From Yersinia entomophaga (GTDB taxonomy: Bacteria > Pseudomonadota > Gammaproteobacteria > Enterobacterales > Enterobacteriaceae), in assembly GCF_001656035.1 (NCBI RefSeq), contig NZ_CP010029.1:1933076-1997075 (forward strand): a stretch of 64,000 bases of DNA, given 5' to 3'. The position numbers and the translations under genes were made by a program. The notes beneath the pieces are model-generated. The model ran no database searches and was not told the origin of the DNA. It saw nothing but the letters and a program-made list of their open reading frames with translations. Positions 12,110 to 20,892 of the stretch are shown in pieces; positions within the stretch are counted from its first letter, which is position 1, and each line of letters opens with the position of its first letter.

Positions 12110-12589
12110 TTAGCCTGAGCAAAATTCCCTCTCCTTTTCCGGGCAAAAATCTAGCCAACCCTGAGCGATACCAACAATATGATGTCCCTCCGGCGAAACT
12201 TGCGCGTTGTCTGGAGCAACTCGCTGATAAAGATCTATTTTGTGCCCGTGGCGGTTCCCCCCCCCTTCTCCCCTTAATACGAAGATATTTGGTGTAACAC
12301 TCGCTTTAATACAAACCCTCAATGCTTCTGAAAGATGCTCCTGACAGTGCCACAATCTTTTACTCTGCCGGGGGGGGGCTACCTGATGCAAAGGCCATCT
12401 CTGGCTTATTCCCCAGCTCAGGGCGGAAATCGCCAGGTTATAGCTACGCAGGTAATGTTGCTCATTACGACTCATCAGTAGCAGATTATCTAACTGCCTA
12501 TGCATGGCCTGAAGCAACAAGAGGCTCAGAGCAAAAACGAAAGTCATCGTCATCAGTATGGCGCTACCGTTCTGCGAAGATTTTCTCAT
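12110..12589 (-). CDS. ygdB: YgdB, PilX-like minor pilin component with two homopolymer tracts
   Basis: This 159-residue protein has an N-terminal prepilin-like segment (NGSAILMTMTFVFALSLLLL). Its C-terminus, GWLDFCPEKEREFC, matches the GWxDFCPxKE ending of E. coli YgdB. The start ATG overlaps the ppdB stop (ATGA). The coding region contains two 9-nt homopolymer runs, nine G on the plus strand at 12370-12378 and nine C at 12257-12265. The reading frame stays compatible with the family before, between and after both runs, so the copy as written is intact. Slippage in either tract would truncate the protein. It probably acts with PpdA, PpdB and PpdC at the inner membrane. Confidence 0.82.
   Translation of the reverse strand: MRKSSQNGSAILMTMTFVFALSLLLLQAMHRQLDNLLLMSRNEQHYLRSYNLAISALSWGISQRWPLHQVAPPRQSKRLWHCQEHLSEALRVCIKASVTPNIFVLRGEGGGNRHGHKIDLYQRVAPDNAQVSPEGHHIVGIAQGWLDFCPEKEREFCSG
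12257..12265. repeat. Homopolymer tract (9 C) inside ygdB
   Basis: Nine consecutive C on the plus strand read as Gly codons in ygdB on the minus strand. Runs of this length are prone to replication slippage. Confidence 0.9.
12370..12378. repeat. Homopolymer tract (9 G) inside ygdB
   Basis: Nine consecutive G on the plus strand encode Pro-Pro in ygdB on the minus strand. This is the second slippage-prone run in the same gene, about 105 bp from the first. Confidence 0.9.
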
Positions 12590-13212
12590 AGGTTGTAACC
12601 TCGGACTCTACGCTGCAACTCTTGCCGTATCTGCGTTCGCTTCCCTACCTGCCCAGATAAGTTAAGGGTTAAGAGATTTCCCCTTAACGGAATATATTCT
12701 CGTTGTACGTCAAAGCCAGTGACAAAAACTTCTGTTGCATCAAATAACCTTTCCCACCCACTACTTTGACAATCCGTTTCCCCGCGAGCACTTTCCAGCT
12801 GATTTTTACGTAGTCGATAGCCAAAATACTCGGAATGCTTATGCCTTATCCCCTCCCACTGACCGTTTCGATTCAGGTCGTAAGCCACAATGACGCAAGA
12901 ATTGGCTTTCTCTCCTGAATACTGCCCCAGAAACAACCGCTTCCCTTGACAGAACCCATTGCAGAACCCGGCTCGGCGCAGATCTTTTTCAATGATTGAG
13001 AGAACCCGTTGCATTGATAATTCAAGCCGATAATGCTGATAAACTGCCGTCAGCCGCTGGCGTAGTTGCGGATAAATATTCACACTGCTTAAAACCATCA
13101 TGCTGCCAAATATCAAGGCAACCATCACCTCCGGCAGGCTGAATCCGTCAGGGAAACAACAACCGAAACATCGGCTTCTTTTCGTTCGAAGGTTAGGGTC
13201 AGTGACTAACAT
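12586..13212 (-). CDS. ppdB: Minor prepilin PpdB (PilW/GspJ-like)
   Basis: This is a prepilin-like protein of 208 aa from the ATG at 13212. A GTG at 13248 would add 12 residues and overlap ppdA more. The type III leader is cut before FSLPEVMVALIFGSMMVLSS, with Glu at +5. The body carries Cys-rich patches (RRAGFCNGFCQG) also seen in E. coli PpdB, and a DLNRNGQWEG segment similar to the E. coli DANSNGIWD region. The start overlaps the ppdA stop by 7 nt, and the stop overlaps the ygdB start, so the four genes look translationally coupled. Confidence 0.85.
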   Translation of the reverse strand: MLVTDPNLRTKRSRCFGCCFPDGFSLPEVMVALIFGSMMVLSSVNIYPQLRQRLTAVYQHYRLELSMQRVLSIIEKDLRRAGFCNGFCQGKRLFLGQYSGEKANSCVIVAYDLNRNGQWEGIRHKHSEYFGYRLRKNQLESARGETDCQSSGWERLFDATEVFVTGFDVQREYIPLRGNLLTLNLSGQVGKRTQIRQELQRRVRGYNL

Positions 13213-13700
13213 AGTGGTATCCGAAACTGAGCATGTTTCTCTCCGCACAATCTGATTCGTCCATGATTCGAAATAACTAACCGAATACGACCTGCCGCAT
13301 TAGCCAGAATAATTCGCCCCGGTTGCGCAGTGTTCCTTAGGCCATAAAATCCAAGGCTCTCAGGCGTTAACTCAACCAAAGTAATACCTGAGTAATCGGG
13401 CGTGAATAACCATCCATCCTGCGCCTGACACCCTTGTAATGGCTGCTCCCCGCTACCAATACACCAGGTATCATCGAAGCTGTGCCAGAGCAATGCCGGC
13501 CTATTCAACCAAAAAGCGTCAGCCTGCAAGCGAGTTAAGAAACCTAGTAACTGCCGAGCGGTTATCTCTAGCCTCTCCCGCTGCTGATAATGGCTCCAAT
13601 GTTGAAAACTGCTGACTGAGATGTAAGCAAGCAGAGCCAGCACCAGTAGCCATTCAATCAGGCTAAACCCGCGTTGTTTCATACATACATGAGTTTTCAT
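13206..13700 (-). CDS. ppdA: Minor prepilin PpdA (GspH-like)
   Basis: This is the first gene of the minor prepilin cluster. It encodes 164 aa with an 11-residue leader before FSLIEWLLVLALLAYISVSS (Glu at +5). An internal ATG at 13682 would give a 5-residue leader and 158 aa, close to the 156 aa of E. coli, so the start is uncertain. The C-terminal motif GRIRLC matches the GRLRLC of E. coli PpdA. Its assumed role is as one of the low-abundance pseudopilins that start fibre assembly. The gene is separated from thyA by about 240 bp containing the thyA terminator. Confidence 0.83.
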   Translation of the reverse strand: MKTHVCMKQRGFSLIEWLLVLALLAYISVSSFQHWSHYQQRERLEITARQLLGFLTRLQADAFWLNRPALLWHSFDDTWCIGSGEQPLQGCQAQDGWLFTPDYSGITLVELTPESLGFYGLRNTAQPGRIILANAAGRIRLVISNHGRIRLCGEKHAQFRIPLC

Positions 13701-13860
13701 CCGGCGAGTTTAAGGAAATCACCAAATGAAGCCAGAGGTAGAATGAGAAGTCTGGAGAGGCTCCGCAACCTCTTTAACGGTGGTGTAATGGCGGCTGTCA
13801 ATCTGCGTAGCAACACGCATTTCTAAACTGAAAATGAAAATAAGAAGGTCTGGGGAGAAA

Positions 13861-13886
13861 TAAAAAAACGGAGCCGTTTGGCTCCG
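13861..13886 (-). terminator. Rho-independent terminator of thyA
   Basis: A 7-bp stem (cggagcc/ggctccg, 13869-13886) with a 4-nt loop is followed, read on the minus strand, by a run of seven T (13862-13868). It lies about 55 bp after the thyA stop and isolates thyA from ppdA. Confidence 0.88.
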
Positions 13887-13941
13887 CTCTGTTCTGAGAC
13901 TCATTTATTAAACAAGTCAGTTATAGCTGTTGTATTGACGG

Positions 13942-14736
13942 TTAAATAGCTATTGGAGCTTTAATCCCCGGATACGGATCGTAGCCTTCAATTTCAAAAT
14001 CTTCAAAGCGATAGTCAAACAGCGACTCAGGTTTACGCTTGATCACCAGCTTCGGCAAAGCACGCGGCTCCCGGCTCAGTTGCAAATGAGTTTGTTCTAT
14101 ATGATTGCTGTACAGGTGAGTATCCCCGCCCGTCCAGACAAAATCGCCGACTTCCAGCTCGCACTGTTGCGCCATCATATGCACCAACAGCGCGTAACTG
14201 GCAATATTAAACGGCAAACCGAGGAATACATCGCAAGAACGCTGATACAGCTGGCACGAAAGCTTGCCATCGGCCACGTAGAACTGGAAGAAAGCATGGC
14301 ACGGTGCCAGCGCCATTTGATCCAGCTCGCCAACGTTCCAGGCAGAAACAATGATACGGCGTGAGTCCGGATCTTGTTTTAGCTGCTCCACAACTTTACT
14401 CAATTGATCGATTTGGCGGCCGTCTGCCGCTCCCCACGCCCGCCATTGCTTACCGTATACCGGGCCTAAATCACCGTTTTCGTCCGCCCATTCATCCCAG
14501 ATAGAAACGTTATTATCCTTCAGGTAACCAATGTTGGTATCCCCGTTCAGGAACCATAGCAGTTCATGAATAATGGAACGCAAATGGCAACGCTTGGTGG
14601 TGACCAGCGGGAAGCCTTCCTGCAAATTGAAACGCATCTGATGCCCGAAAACCGACAGAGTACCGGTTCCCGTACGGTCAGCTTTTGGGGTGCCCTCATC
14701 AAGCACTTTTTTCATCAAATCCAGATACTGTTTCAT
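13942..14736 (-). CDS. thyA: Thymidylate synthase
   Basis: ThyA makes dTMP from dUMP using methylenetetrahydrofolate in the cytoplasm. The 264-residue length equals that of the E. coli enzyme. The active-site Cys is in the [11 protein letters not shown] motif, and the dUMP-binding segment [16 protein letters not shown] is intact. The start ATG follows the lgt stop by 6 nt with a GAGGTGAC ribosome site, so thyA is the second gene of an lgt-thyA operon, as in other enterobacteria. A strong terminator follows. Confidence 0.98.
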   Translation of the reverse strand: MKQYLDLMKKVLDEGTPKADRTGTGTLSVFGHQMRFNLQEGFPLVTTKRCHLRSIIHELLWFLNGDTNIGYLKDNNVSIWDEWADENGDLGPVYGKQWRAWGAADGRQIDQLSKVVEQLKQDPDSRRIIVSAWNVGELDQMALAPCHAFFQFYVADGKLSCQLYQRSCDVFLGLPFNIASYALLVHMMAQQCELEVGDFVWTGGDTHLYSNHIEQTHLQLSREPRALPKLVIKRKPESLFDYRFEDFEIEGYDPYPGIKAPIAI

Positions 14737-14742
14737 GTCACC

Positions 14743-15612
14743 TCACGAAAGTTGTTGCTGAGGACGGCGGTACGCCCAAATCATCATAATAATACCGGCC
14801 ACAATCATTGGCACAGACAAAATCTGCCCCATGCTGATTACACCGTCGAACAGGCCAAGCTGCGCATCTGGCTGGCGGAAACATTCCACCACAATACGGA
14901 AGAAGCCATAACCAATCAGGAATAGCCCCGACACGCTGCCCATTGGGCGCGGTTTGCGGATAAACAGATTCAGGATAATAAATAGGACTACACCTTCCAG
15001 AATCATTTCATATAGCTGAGACGGATGGCGTGGCAACACTCCATACTGGAACAGAATGCTTTGTAACTGAGGATCGGTCGCTGCCAGCGCAATATCTTCA
15101 CTACGTGAGGTTGGGAACAACATCGCCCACGGAGTATCCGTGGTTACTCGTCCCCAGAGTTCGCCGTTAATAAAGTTACCTAAGCGACCGGCACCTAAAC
15201 CGAATGGAATCAGTGGCGCTATAAAATCGGAAACCTGGAAGAAATGGCGTTTTGTGCGATGGGCAAACCACAACATGACGCAGATAACGCCGACCAGCCC
15301 ACCGTGGAACGACATGCCGCCATCCCAGACTTTAAACAGGTAAAGCGGGTTATCAATAAACATCGGCAGGTTATAAAACAGGACATAGCCTAAACGTCCG
15401 CCGACGAACACGCCGACAAAACCAGCATACAATAAATTCTCTACTTCATCTCTGGTCCAGCCGCTGCCAGGCTTGTTTGCACGGCGAACCGCCAACCACA
15501 TGGCAAAAACGAAGCCCACCAAATACATTAAACCGTACCAATGGAGAGACACCGGCCCGATGGAGAAAATGATCGGATCAATATTAGGAAACGCCAGATA
15601 GCTGTTGCTCAT
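14743..15612 (-). CDS. lgt: Prolipoprotein diacylglyceryl transferase
   Basis: Lgt attaches diacylglycerol to the lipobox Cys of prolipoproteins in the inner membrane, the first step of lipoprotein maturation. The 289-residue protein has about seven hydrophobic segments. It contains the Lgt signature [16 protein letters not shown] near residue 140 and the HGGL motif near residue 103. It lies directly upstream of thyA in the usual arrangement. Confidence 0.97.
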   Translation of the reverse strand: MSNSYLAFPNIDPIIFSIGPVSLHWYGLMYLVGFVFAMWLAVRRANKPGSGWTRDEVENLLYAGFVGVFVGGRLGYVLFYNLPMFIDNPLYLFKVWDGGMSFHGGLVGVICVMLWFAHRTKRHFFQVSDFIAPLIPFGLGAGRLGNFINGELWGRVTTDTPWAMLFPTSRSEDIALAATDPQLQSILFQYGVLPRHPSQLYEMILEGVVLFIILNLFIRKPRPMGSVSGLFLIGYGFFRIVVECFRQPDAQLGLFDGVISMGQILSVPMIVAGIIMMIWAYRRPQQQLS

Positions 15613-15762
15613 CTATCACCACAATATGTCTAGGATTTTCCCCAAATTGGGGGCTGCAGGGAGCGCATGATAGCATAGGCAGGCGACATTCAGGGGAACG
15701 GCAAAGGGAAAAGTTCTGTAAACAATGACGGCGAATATTCCCGCCGCCCTCTGACTGCTCAG

Positions 15763-18009
15763 CTATTTTCCGCCTCGAATCAGCCCGCCTAAACCGCGGC
15801 GTTCCATAAATGCGGCAGTTAAATGACGCACATCGGTGGTCATTTGCGCCGTCAATACACGCTCTGCCAAAGCTTCCGCTTCGGCCAGATCAACATTACG
15901 CAGCAGGTATTTAATTCGCGCCACGCTGCGCCCATTCATACTCAAATGACGATAGCCTAGACCTATCAGCAGTAAAGCGCCCATAGGATCTCCGGCCATT
16001 TCACCGCATAAACTGACCTGTAAACCGGAATCGGTCGCCTGCACCAGTATTTGCCGCAGCACTTGCAGCATAGCCGGATGCAAACTGTCATACAGCGAAG
16101 CAACTCGCGTATTATTCCGATCAACCGCCAACAGATATTGTGTTAAGTCATTGGTCCCAACCGAAATAAAATCCACCCGAGATTTCAGGTACGGCAACAT
16201 AAAGATCATCGCCGGTACTTCGATCATCACGCCAAGGCGCGGCTTTGGTAATTCATACCCCAGCGCTTCTTCCACTTCCCGTCCGGCTCGATCGATCAAG
16301 CGCTTCGCTTCATCCACCTCTTCCAGACTGGTGATCATTGGCAGCAAAATCCCCAGATTGCCGGTACCGGCATTGGCCCGTAGCATCGCCCGTACCTGAA
16401 TCAGAAAGATCTCCGGCTGATCCAGCGTGATCCTTATCCCTCGCCAGCCCAGACACGGATTTTCCTCGCTTATCGGCATATAAGGCAGCTGTTTGTCAGC
16501 ACCGATATCCAGCGTTCTAAGTGTGACCGGTTTTTGCGGATAAAGCTGTAACATGCCCTGATACTGGGCCACCTGCTCTTCTTCGGAAGGAAAGCCGCTC
16601 TGGAGCATAAAAGGAATTTCGGTACGATACAGGCCGACGCCATCGACGCGCCCGCCGAGCAGTTGCTCATGTTCCGGACTTAAACCCGCATTGAGCAGCA
16701 CCTGAATACGTTCGCCACTTTTCAGCTCAGCGGGTTGCTCAACATCGTCTTCGGCCAGCTTGCTCAGCTCGATTTCTTCGTTAACCAGACGCTGGTATTC
16801 CTGCACCAGCACCGGCTCTGGATCCACCAGAATCTCGCCGCGATAGCCATCAACAATCAATAATCTTTGGCTTAATAGGGAAGGCTGAATATCCGCACCC
16901 ATTACGGTAGGAATACCCATGGCGCGCACCAGAATCGCCGCGTGCGAATTTGCTGCACCATCGCGCACCACTACGCCCACCAGACGATCCTGAGGAACTT
17001 CAGCCAACAAAGTGGCGGTTAATTCATCAGCGACCAGAATAAAACGCTCAGGCCACTGGCTCGCGCCGGAGGTGCTGTCATCGAGATGGAAGAGTAAACG
17101 CTGCCCCAGAGCACGCAGATCGCCGGCTCTTTCACGCATATAAGTGTCTTGCAGGCTGGCAAACTGAGCAGCAAACTGCTCCACAACTTGCTTGACCGCC
17201 CATTCCGCAACGGAACCGGCGTCAATTTCAGCAAACAACTCCCGCTTCAGGCGAGCGTCGTTTAATAAGTGGGAGTAAAGGTCAAAAATAGCCGCACTTT
17301 CTTTCTGGGAACTAGCGGCAAAACGCTTACTGAAACGACGAAACTCGGCCGCCGCTTCTTCCAATGCCTGAGTTAAGCGTTCACGCTCACGCGCGCTATC
17401 CAAGGTTGAGGCTTTGTAAACCTGATCCAGTGAAGGCTGGGTAGTGTCCTGCCAACCTTCTGCAACCGCCACGCCCGGTGCGGCAGCCAGTGCCCGAATG
17501 CGAGTTTGACGATATTGACCAAAAATAGCGTTGAGCTGAGATTGAGACAGAATGGCCGCCAACTGTGTGGCCAGCGTGACCATAAATGATTCTTCGCTTT
17601 CATCGAATTGACGATGTTCTCGCTGCTGCACCACCAGCACGCCGAGCAATTGCCGACGATAAATAATGGGAACACCGAGAAAAGCGCGGAAGCTATCTTC
17701 TTTAACCTGCGGGACATACTTAAAACTGGGGTGACTTTGCGCATCAGCCAGGTTGATCGGTTCGGCCAGTCGCCCGACCAATCCCACCACACCTTCATCA
17801 AAAGCCAGCGTAATAGTGCGACCCCGAGGCTTTTTCAAACCTCGGGTCGCCATTAGGTAATAACAACGACGGTCATTATCTGCCAGATAAATCGAGCAAA
17901 CTTCCGTGTTCATCGCCAGACAGGTTTCATTGACCAACAGCTCTAACGCATCCGTCAGGCTGGCTGCCATCGCAACTTTCTCTACGACTTCTCGTAAACG
18001 CGTGAGCAT
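15763..18009 (-). CDS. ptsP: Phosphoenolpyruvate-protein phosphotransferase PtsP (enzyme I-Ntr)
   Basis: PtsP starts the nitrogen phosphotransfer relay (PtsP to NPr to PtsN). The ATG at 18009 (MLTRLREVVEKVAMA) gives 748 aa, exactly the E. coli length. A longer open frame to 18180 runs into rppH and is rejected. An N-terminal GAF domain (about residues 20-160) precedes the EI body. The phospho-histidine site appears as GAANSHAAILVRAMGIP, and the PEP-binding signature as the SLCGEMAGDPMGA region near the C-terminus. It lies 11 nt after rppH, probably in the same transcript. Confidence 0.96.
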   Translation of the reverse strand: MLTRLREVVEKVAMAASLTDALELLVNETCLAMNTEVCSIYLADNDRRCYYLMATRGLKKPRGRTITLAFDEGVVGLVGRLAEPINLADAQSHPSFKYVPQVKEDSFRAFLGVPIIYRRQLLGVLVVQQREHRQFDESEESFMVTLATQLAAILSQSQLNAIFGQYRQTRIRALAAAPGVAVAEGWQDTTQPSLDQVYKASTLDSARERERLTQALEEAAAEFRRFSKRFAASSQKESAAIFDLYSHLLNDARLKRELFAEIDAGSVAEWAVKQVVEQFAAQFASLQDTYMRERAGDLRALGQRLLFHLDDSTSGASQWPERFILVADELTATLLAEVPQDRLVGVVVRDGAANSHAAILVRAMGIPTVMGADIQPSLLSQRLLIVDGYRGEILVDPEPVLVQEYQRLVNEEIELSKLAEDDVEQPAELKSGERIQVLLNAGLSPEHEQLLGGRVDGVGLYRTEIPFMLQSGFPSEEEQVAQYQGMLQLYPQKPVTLRTLDIGADKQLPYMPISEENPCLGWRGIRITLDQPEIFLIQVRAMLRANAGTGNLGILLPMITSLEEVDEAKRLIDRAGREVEEALGYELPKPRLGVMIEVPAMIFMLPYLKSRVDFISVGTNDLTQYLLAVDRNNTRVASLYDSLHPAMLQVLRQILVQATDSGLQVSLCGEMAGDPMGALLLIGLGYRHLSMNGRSVARIKYLLRNVDLAEAEALAERVLTAQMTTDVRHLTAAFMERRGLGGLIRGGK

Positions 18010-18020
18010 GATTGGATAAC

Positions 18021-18548
18021 TTAACCTCTTTTCCGGCGATAAGCGGGTGGTGTCCGCGGCGGAGTCACCTCCTGCATCGGCATCACTGTAGCAGCAAATT
18101 CCTTCATCACGCGGCGGTAGACATCCCGTTTGAATGACACCACCTGACGAACCGGATACCAGTAGCTTACCCAGCGCCAACCATCAAATTCTGGCGTGCT
18201 GCTGCGCTGCATATTGATATCGGCATCGTTACACATTAACTGCAGTAAAAACCATCTCTGCTTTTGGCCGATGCAAACCGGCTTTGTATCCCAACGCACC
18301 AAACGTTTCGGTAATTTATAACGCAGCCAGTTACGGGTTGAAGCCAGTATTCGGACGTCCTTTTTATTCAGTCCAACTTCTTCAAACAGTTCGCGGTACA
18401 TCGCCTGTTCCGGCGTTTCGCCAGGGTTGATTCCTCCTTGAGGAAACTGCCAAGAGTGCTGACCGTAACGTCTGGCCCACAACACCTGCCCCTGCCTATT
18501 ACAAATTACAATACCCACGTTCGGGCGGTAGCCATCATCATCGATCAC
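18021..18548 (-). CDS. rppH: RNA pyrophosphohydrolase RppH (Nudix)
   Basis: RppH removes pyrophosphate from the 5' end of mRNAs, starting RNase E-dependent decay. The 175-residue protein carries an intact Nudix box, G(x5)E(x7)REXXEEXG, in [11 protein letters not shown] followed by [12 protein letters not shown]. The start is a GTG (18548-18546) encoding [17 protein letters not shown], the same N-terminus as the E. coli protein, and is preceded by GAGGTAG. The C-terminal AYRRKRG matches the family end. Confidence 0.96.
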   Translation of the reverse strand: MIDDDGYRPNVGIVICNRQGQVLWARRYGQHSWQFPQGGINPGETPEQAMYRELFEEVGLNKKDVRILASTRNWLRYKLPKRLVRWDTKPVCIGQKQRWFLLQLMCNDADINMQRSSTPEFDGWRWVSYWYPVRQVVSFKRDVYRRVMKEFAATVMPMQEVTPPRTPPAYRRKRG

Positions 18549-19245
18549 CGGACTACCTCGATAAGCTTAATACTCAAAGATGCTCTGATTGTTTCACACT
18601 ACCAACAGGCGGTAAACCACTGCTTATCAGTGATTGAAACACCATGACCTTGGGATAACTCACAGATATTGGCAAAGTTATAAACACCCTCGGCCAGGCT
18701 CGGCTAATTTTATTCACTTTTTCTGTGGATATATGTGTGCAGAACTCAGGGGTAAGACGGGTACAACTCATTTTAAGTAAATTATAGACGAATAACAAAA
18801 AACAAATTAAATCATATTTTTCATCAAATTAAGTTATGCACAGGGTATAAGTAAAGTGCAAAAATGTGATCTGTATCCGTTTATGATCCTTGGCTGATTA
18901 AAGATCCACCAATGCGGTTTTTATCCACAGATAATGCGGCTAAGTTACACAAAAAATGGCTAAACTCGCAAAAAAACCCTGCGTCAAGGCTGTAAATTGA
19001 ACCAGTATTCATGTTTCAACCAGGTTATCCCACAAATCTGTGGATAAATAGGTGTAAGATCCTGTTCATTGTTGCTGGCAGCTAGTGTACAAATCGATGA
19101 AAACAAAATCACAGCCCGGTTTAAGTGCTAAAAAATCACTGTTAAATCATGCTATTATTAATTTTCATTCACAGCGATAATTAAAGTTCGCTGCGGTGTA
19201 TTAAAGCAGTGCATTTTTTAACCCATCCTGATGAGTTTTTTCACT
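18549..19245. other. Probable DARS2 (DnaA-reactivating) region between rppH and mutH
   Basis: This is about 700 bp of AT-rich non-coding DNA. In E. coli the rppH(nudH)-mutH gap holds DARS2, which promotes ADP-DnaA to ATP-DnaA exchange. Two perfect DnaA boxes of the TTATCCACA type are visible: TTATCCACA at 18921-18929 and, in opposite orientation, TGTGGATAA at 19039-19047. TTATGCACA at 18834-18842 matches the relaxed TTATNCACA form. A weaker TGTGGATAT lies at 18724-18732. The position and the opposed boxes fit DARS2. The IHF and Fis sites that the element needs cannot be assigned with confidence by eye. No gene is seen here. Confidence 0.65.
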
Positions 19246-19932
19246 ATGTCGGTTTATTCACAACCCCCAGCACCACCGGTAGACGAACAACAGCTCGTGG
19301 ATCGCGCTCAGGCGCTGGCAGGCTTCACGCTAGGAGAGCTTGCCGCCCGGGCTAACTGGCCTATTCCTGCGAATCTAAAGCGTGATAAGGGGTGGGTTGG
19401 TATGCTATTGGAGTTTTATTTAGGTGCCAGCGCTGGCAGTAAGCCCGAACAGGATTTTGCAGATATTGGCATCGAGCTAAAAACGATCCCAATCAGTGCG
19501 CAAGGTAAACCGTTAGAAACGACATTTGTGTGCGTCGCGCCCTTAACCGGAAATAGCGGCGTAACCTGGGAAAGTAGCCATGTTCGTCATAAACTGGCGC
19601 GAGTTTTATGGATTCCGGTTGAAGGTGAACGACAAATTCCACTCGCCGAACGTCACATCGGCGCGCCACTGTTGTGGAGCCCAAACGCAGAAGAAGAAGA
19701 GCTGCTGCGCCGCGATTGGGAAGAATTAATGGATCTGATTGTGTTAGGTAAGGTGGAAAGTATCACTGCCCGCCACGGTGAAGTATTGCAATTGCGTCCC
19801 AAAGCGGCGAATAGCCGAGCCTTAACCGAAGCTATCGGCGAAAAAGGCCAGCCAATTCTGACGTTGCCGCGCGGGTTTTACCTAAAGAAAACCTTCACCG
19901 CGCCCTTGCTGGCTCGGCATTTCCTGCTTTAG
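19246..19932 (+). CDS. mutH: DNA mismatch repair endonuclease MutH
   Basis: MutH nicks the unmethylated strand at hemimethylated GATC sites after MutS/MutL activation. The start at 19246 gives 228 aa, against 229 in E. coli. An ATG five codons upstream is possible, and neither start has a strong ribosome site. The catalytic D...ExK motif is present as [12 protein letters not shown]. The [10 protein letters not shown] and RPKAANS.ALTEAIG segments are conserved, and GFYLKK.FT lies near the end. Confidence 0.97.
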   Translation: MSVYSQPPAPPVDEQQLVDRAQALAGFTLGELAARANWPIPANLKRDKGWVGMLLEFYLGASAGSKPEQDFADIGIELKTIPISAQGKPLETTFVCVAPLTGNSGVTWESSHVRHKLARVLWIPVEGERQIPLAERHIGAPLLWSPNAEEEELLRRDWEELMDLIVLGKVESITARHGEVLQLRPKAANSRALTEAIGEKGQPILTLPRGFYLKKTFTAPLLARHFLL

Positions 19933-20018
19933 AGATTGTTCTGAGCCGTACTGAGGTTATGATCCATTAATAACAGCGTATAATTACATTCTTGTATTTT
20001 TTAAGGTGTGTAAACGCA

Positions 20019-20738
20019 ATGTTTGAATGGATTGCCGATCCAAATGCCTGGCTGGCACTGGGCACGTTGACGATTCTGGAAATTGTTCTGGGTATTGACA
20101 ATATTATTTTCCTTTCTCTAGTCGTAGCAAAATTACCTAAAGCCCAACAAAACAAAGCTCGTCGCATTGGGCTGGCCGGTGCCATGCTAATGCGTTTGGC
20201 ATTACTGGCCTCTATCGCCTGGGTTATTCGCCTGACTAATCCATTATTTACGGTGATGGAACATGGGGTTTCCGCGCGGGATCTGATTTTGTTACTCGGT
20301 GGACTCTTCCTGATTTGGAAAGCCAGTAAAGAAATCCACGAAACGGTAGAAGGCAGCAATAACGATCATCAGAGCAATGTCAGCACGTTCTTTGGTGCCA
20401 TCGTACAAATCATGCTGTTGGATATTATCTTCAGCCTGGATTCTGTTATTACCGCTGTGGGACTTTCCGATCATCTCTTTATTATGATGGCGGCGGTGGT
20501 TATTTCCGTGGGCGTGATGATGTTTGCCGCCAGACCTATTGGCGAATTTGTTAACCGTCATCCTTCCGTCAAAATGCTGGCACTGGCATTCCTGATTTTA
20601 GTGGGGTTCACCCTGATGCTGGAAAGCGTTCAAATCCACATTCCGAAAGGCTACATTTACTTCGCCATGTTCTTCTCTATGGGCGTTGAAACGCTGAACC
20701 TGCTGCGCAGCAAAAAGAATAAAACCAATAATATTTAA
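20019..20738 (+). CDS. ygdQ: TerC-family inner membrane protein YgdQ
   Basis: This 239-residue integral membrane protein belongs to the TerC/Alx family and has about seven hydrophobic helices. The family signature EIVLGIDNIIFLS near residue 20 carries the membrane acidic residues. A second, LDIIFSLDSVITAVG, lies mid-protein. The ATG at 20019 follows AAGGTG at good spacing; a start nine codons upstream is less likely. The substrate is unknown, though related proteins handle manganese. A hairpin terminator follows. Confidence 0.9.
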   Translation: MFEWIADPNAWLALGTLTILEIVLGIDNIIFLSLVVAKLPKAQQNKARRIGLAGAMLMRLALLASIAWVIRLTNPLFTVMEHGVSARDLILLLGGLFLIWKASKEIHETVEGSNNDHQSNVSTFFGAIVQIMLLDIIFSLDSVITAVGLSDHLFIMMAAVVISVGVMMFAARPIGEFVNRHPSVKMLALAFLILVGFTLMLESVQIHIPKGYIYFAMFFSMGVETLNLLRSKKNKTNNI

Positions 20739-20748
20739 ACCTAATTTC

Positions 20749-20786
20749 TGCGGGTGCAACCTTATGCGCCCGCATCACTCTTTTTT
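20749..20786 (+). terminator. Rho-independent terminator after ygdQ
   Basis: A 10-bp stem with one G-T pair (tgcgggtgca / tgcgcccgca) and a 6-nt loop is followed within 6 nt by TTTTTT on the plus strand. Confidence 0.8.
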
Positions 20787-20892
20787 GCTCACATTCATCT
20801 CATGCCCTTCCCCCGTATCTACGGCTTCGATATAGTCGGATAAGGCCGTTTTATTTTCGCCTGGTAATTTCGGACATTAAGGAAGGTCGGCA

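Noticed and set aside
13719..13904. Minus-strand 61-codon frame between ppdA and thyA
   Set aside because: It covers the thyA terminator hairpin, has no ribosome site and no family features.
18010..18180. Extended 57-residue N-terminus of ptsP
   Set aside because: It overlaps rppH and has no match to the family; the ATG at 18009 gives the E. coli length.
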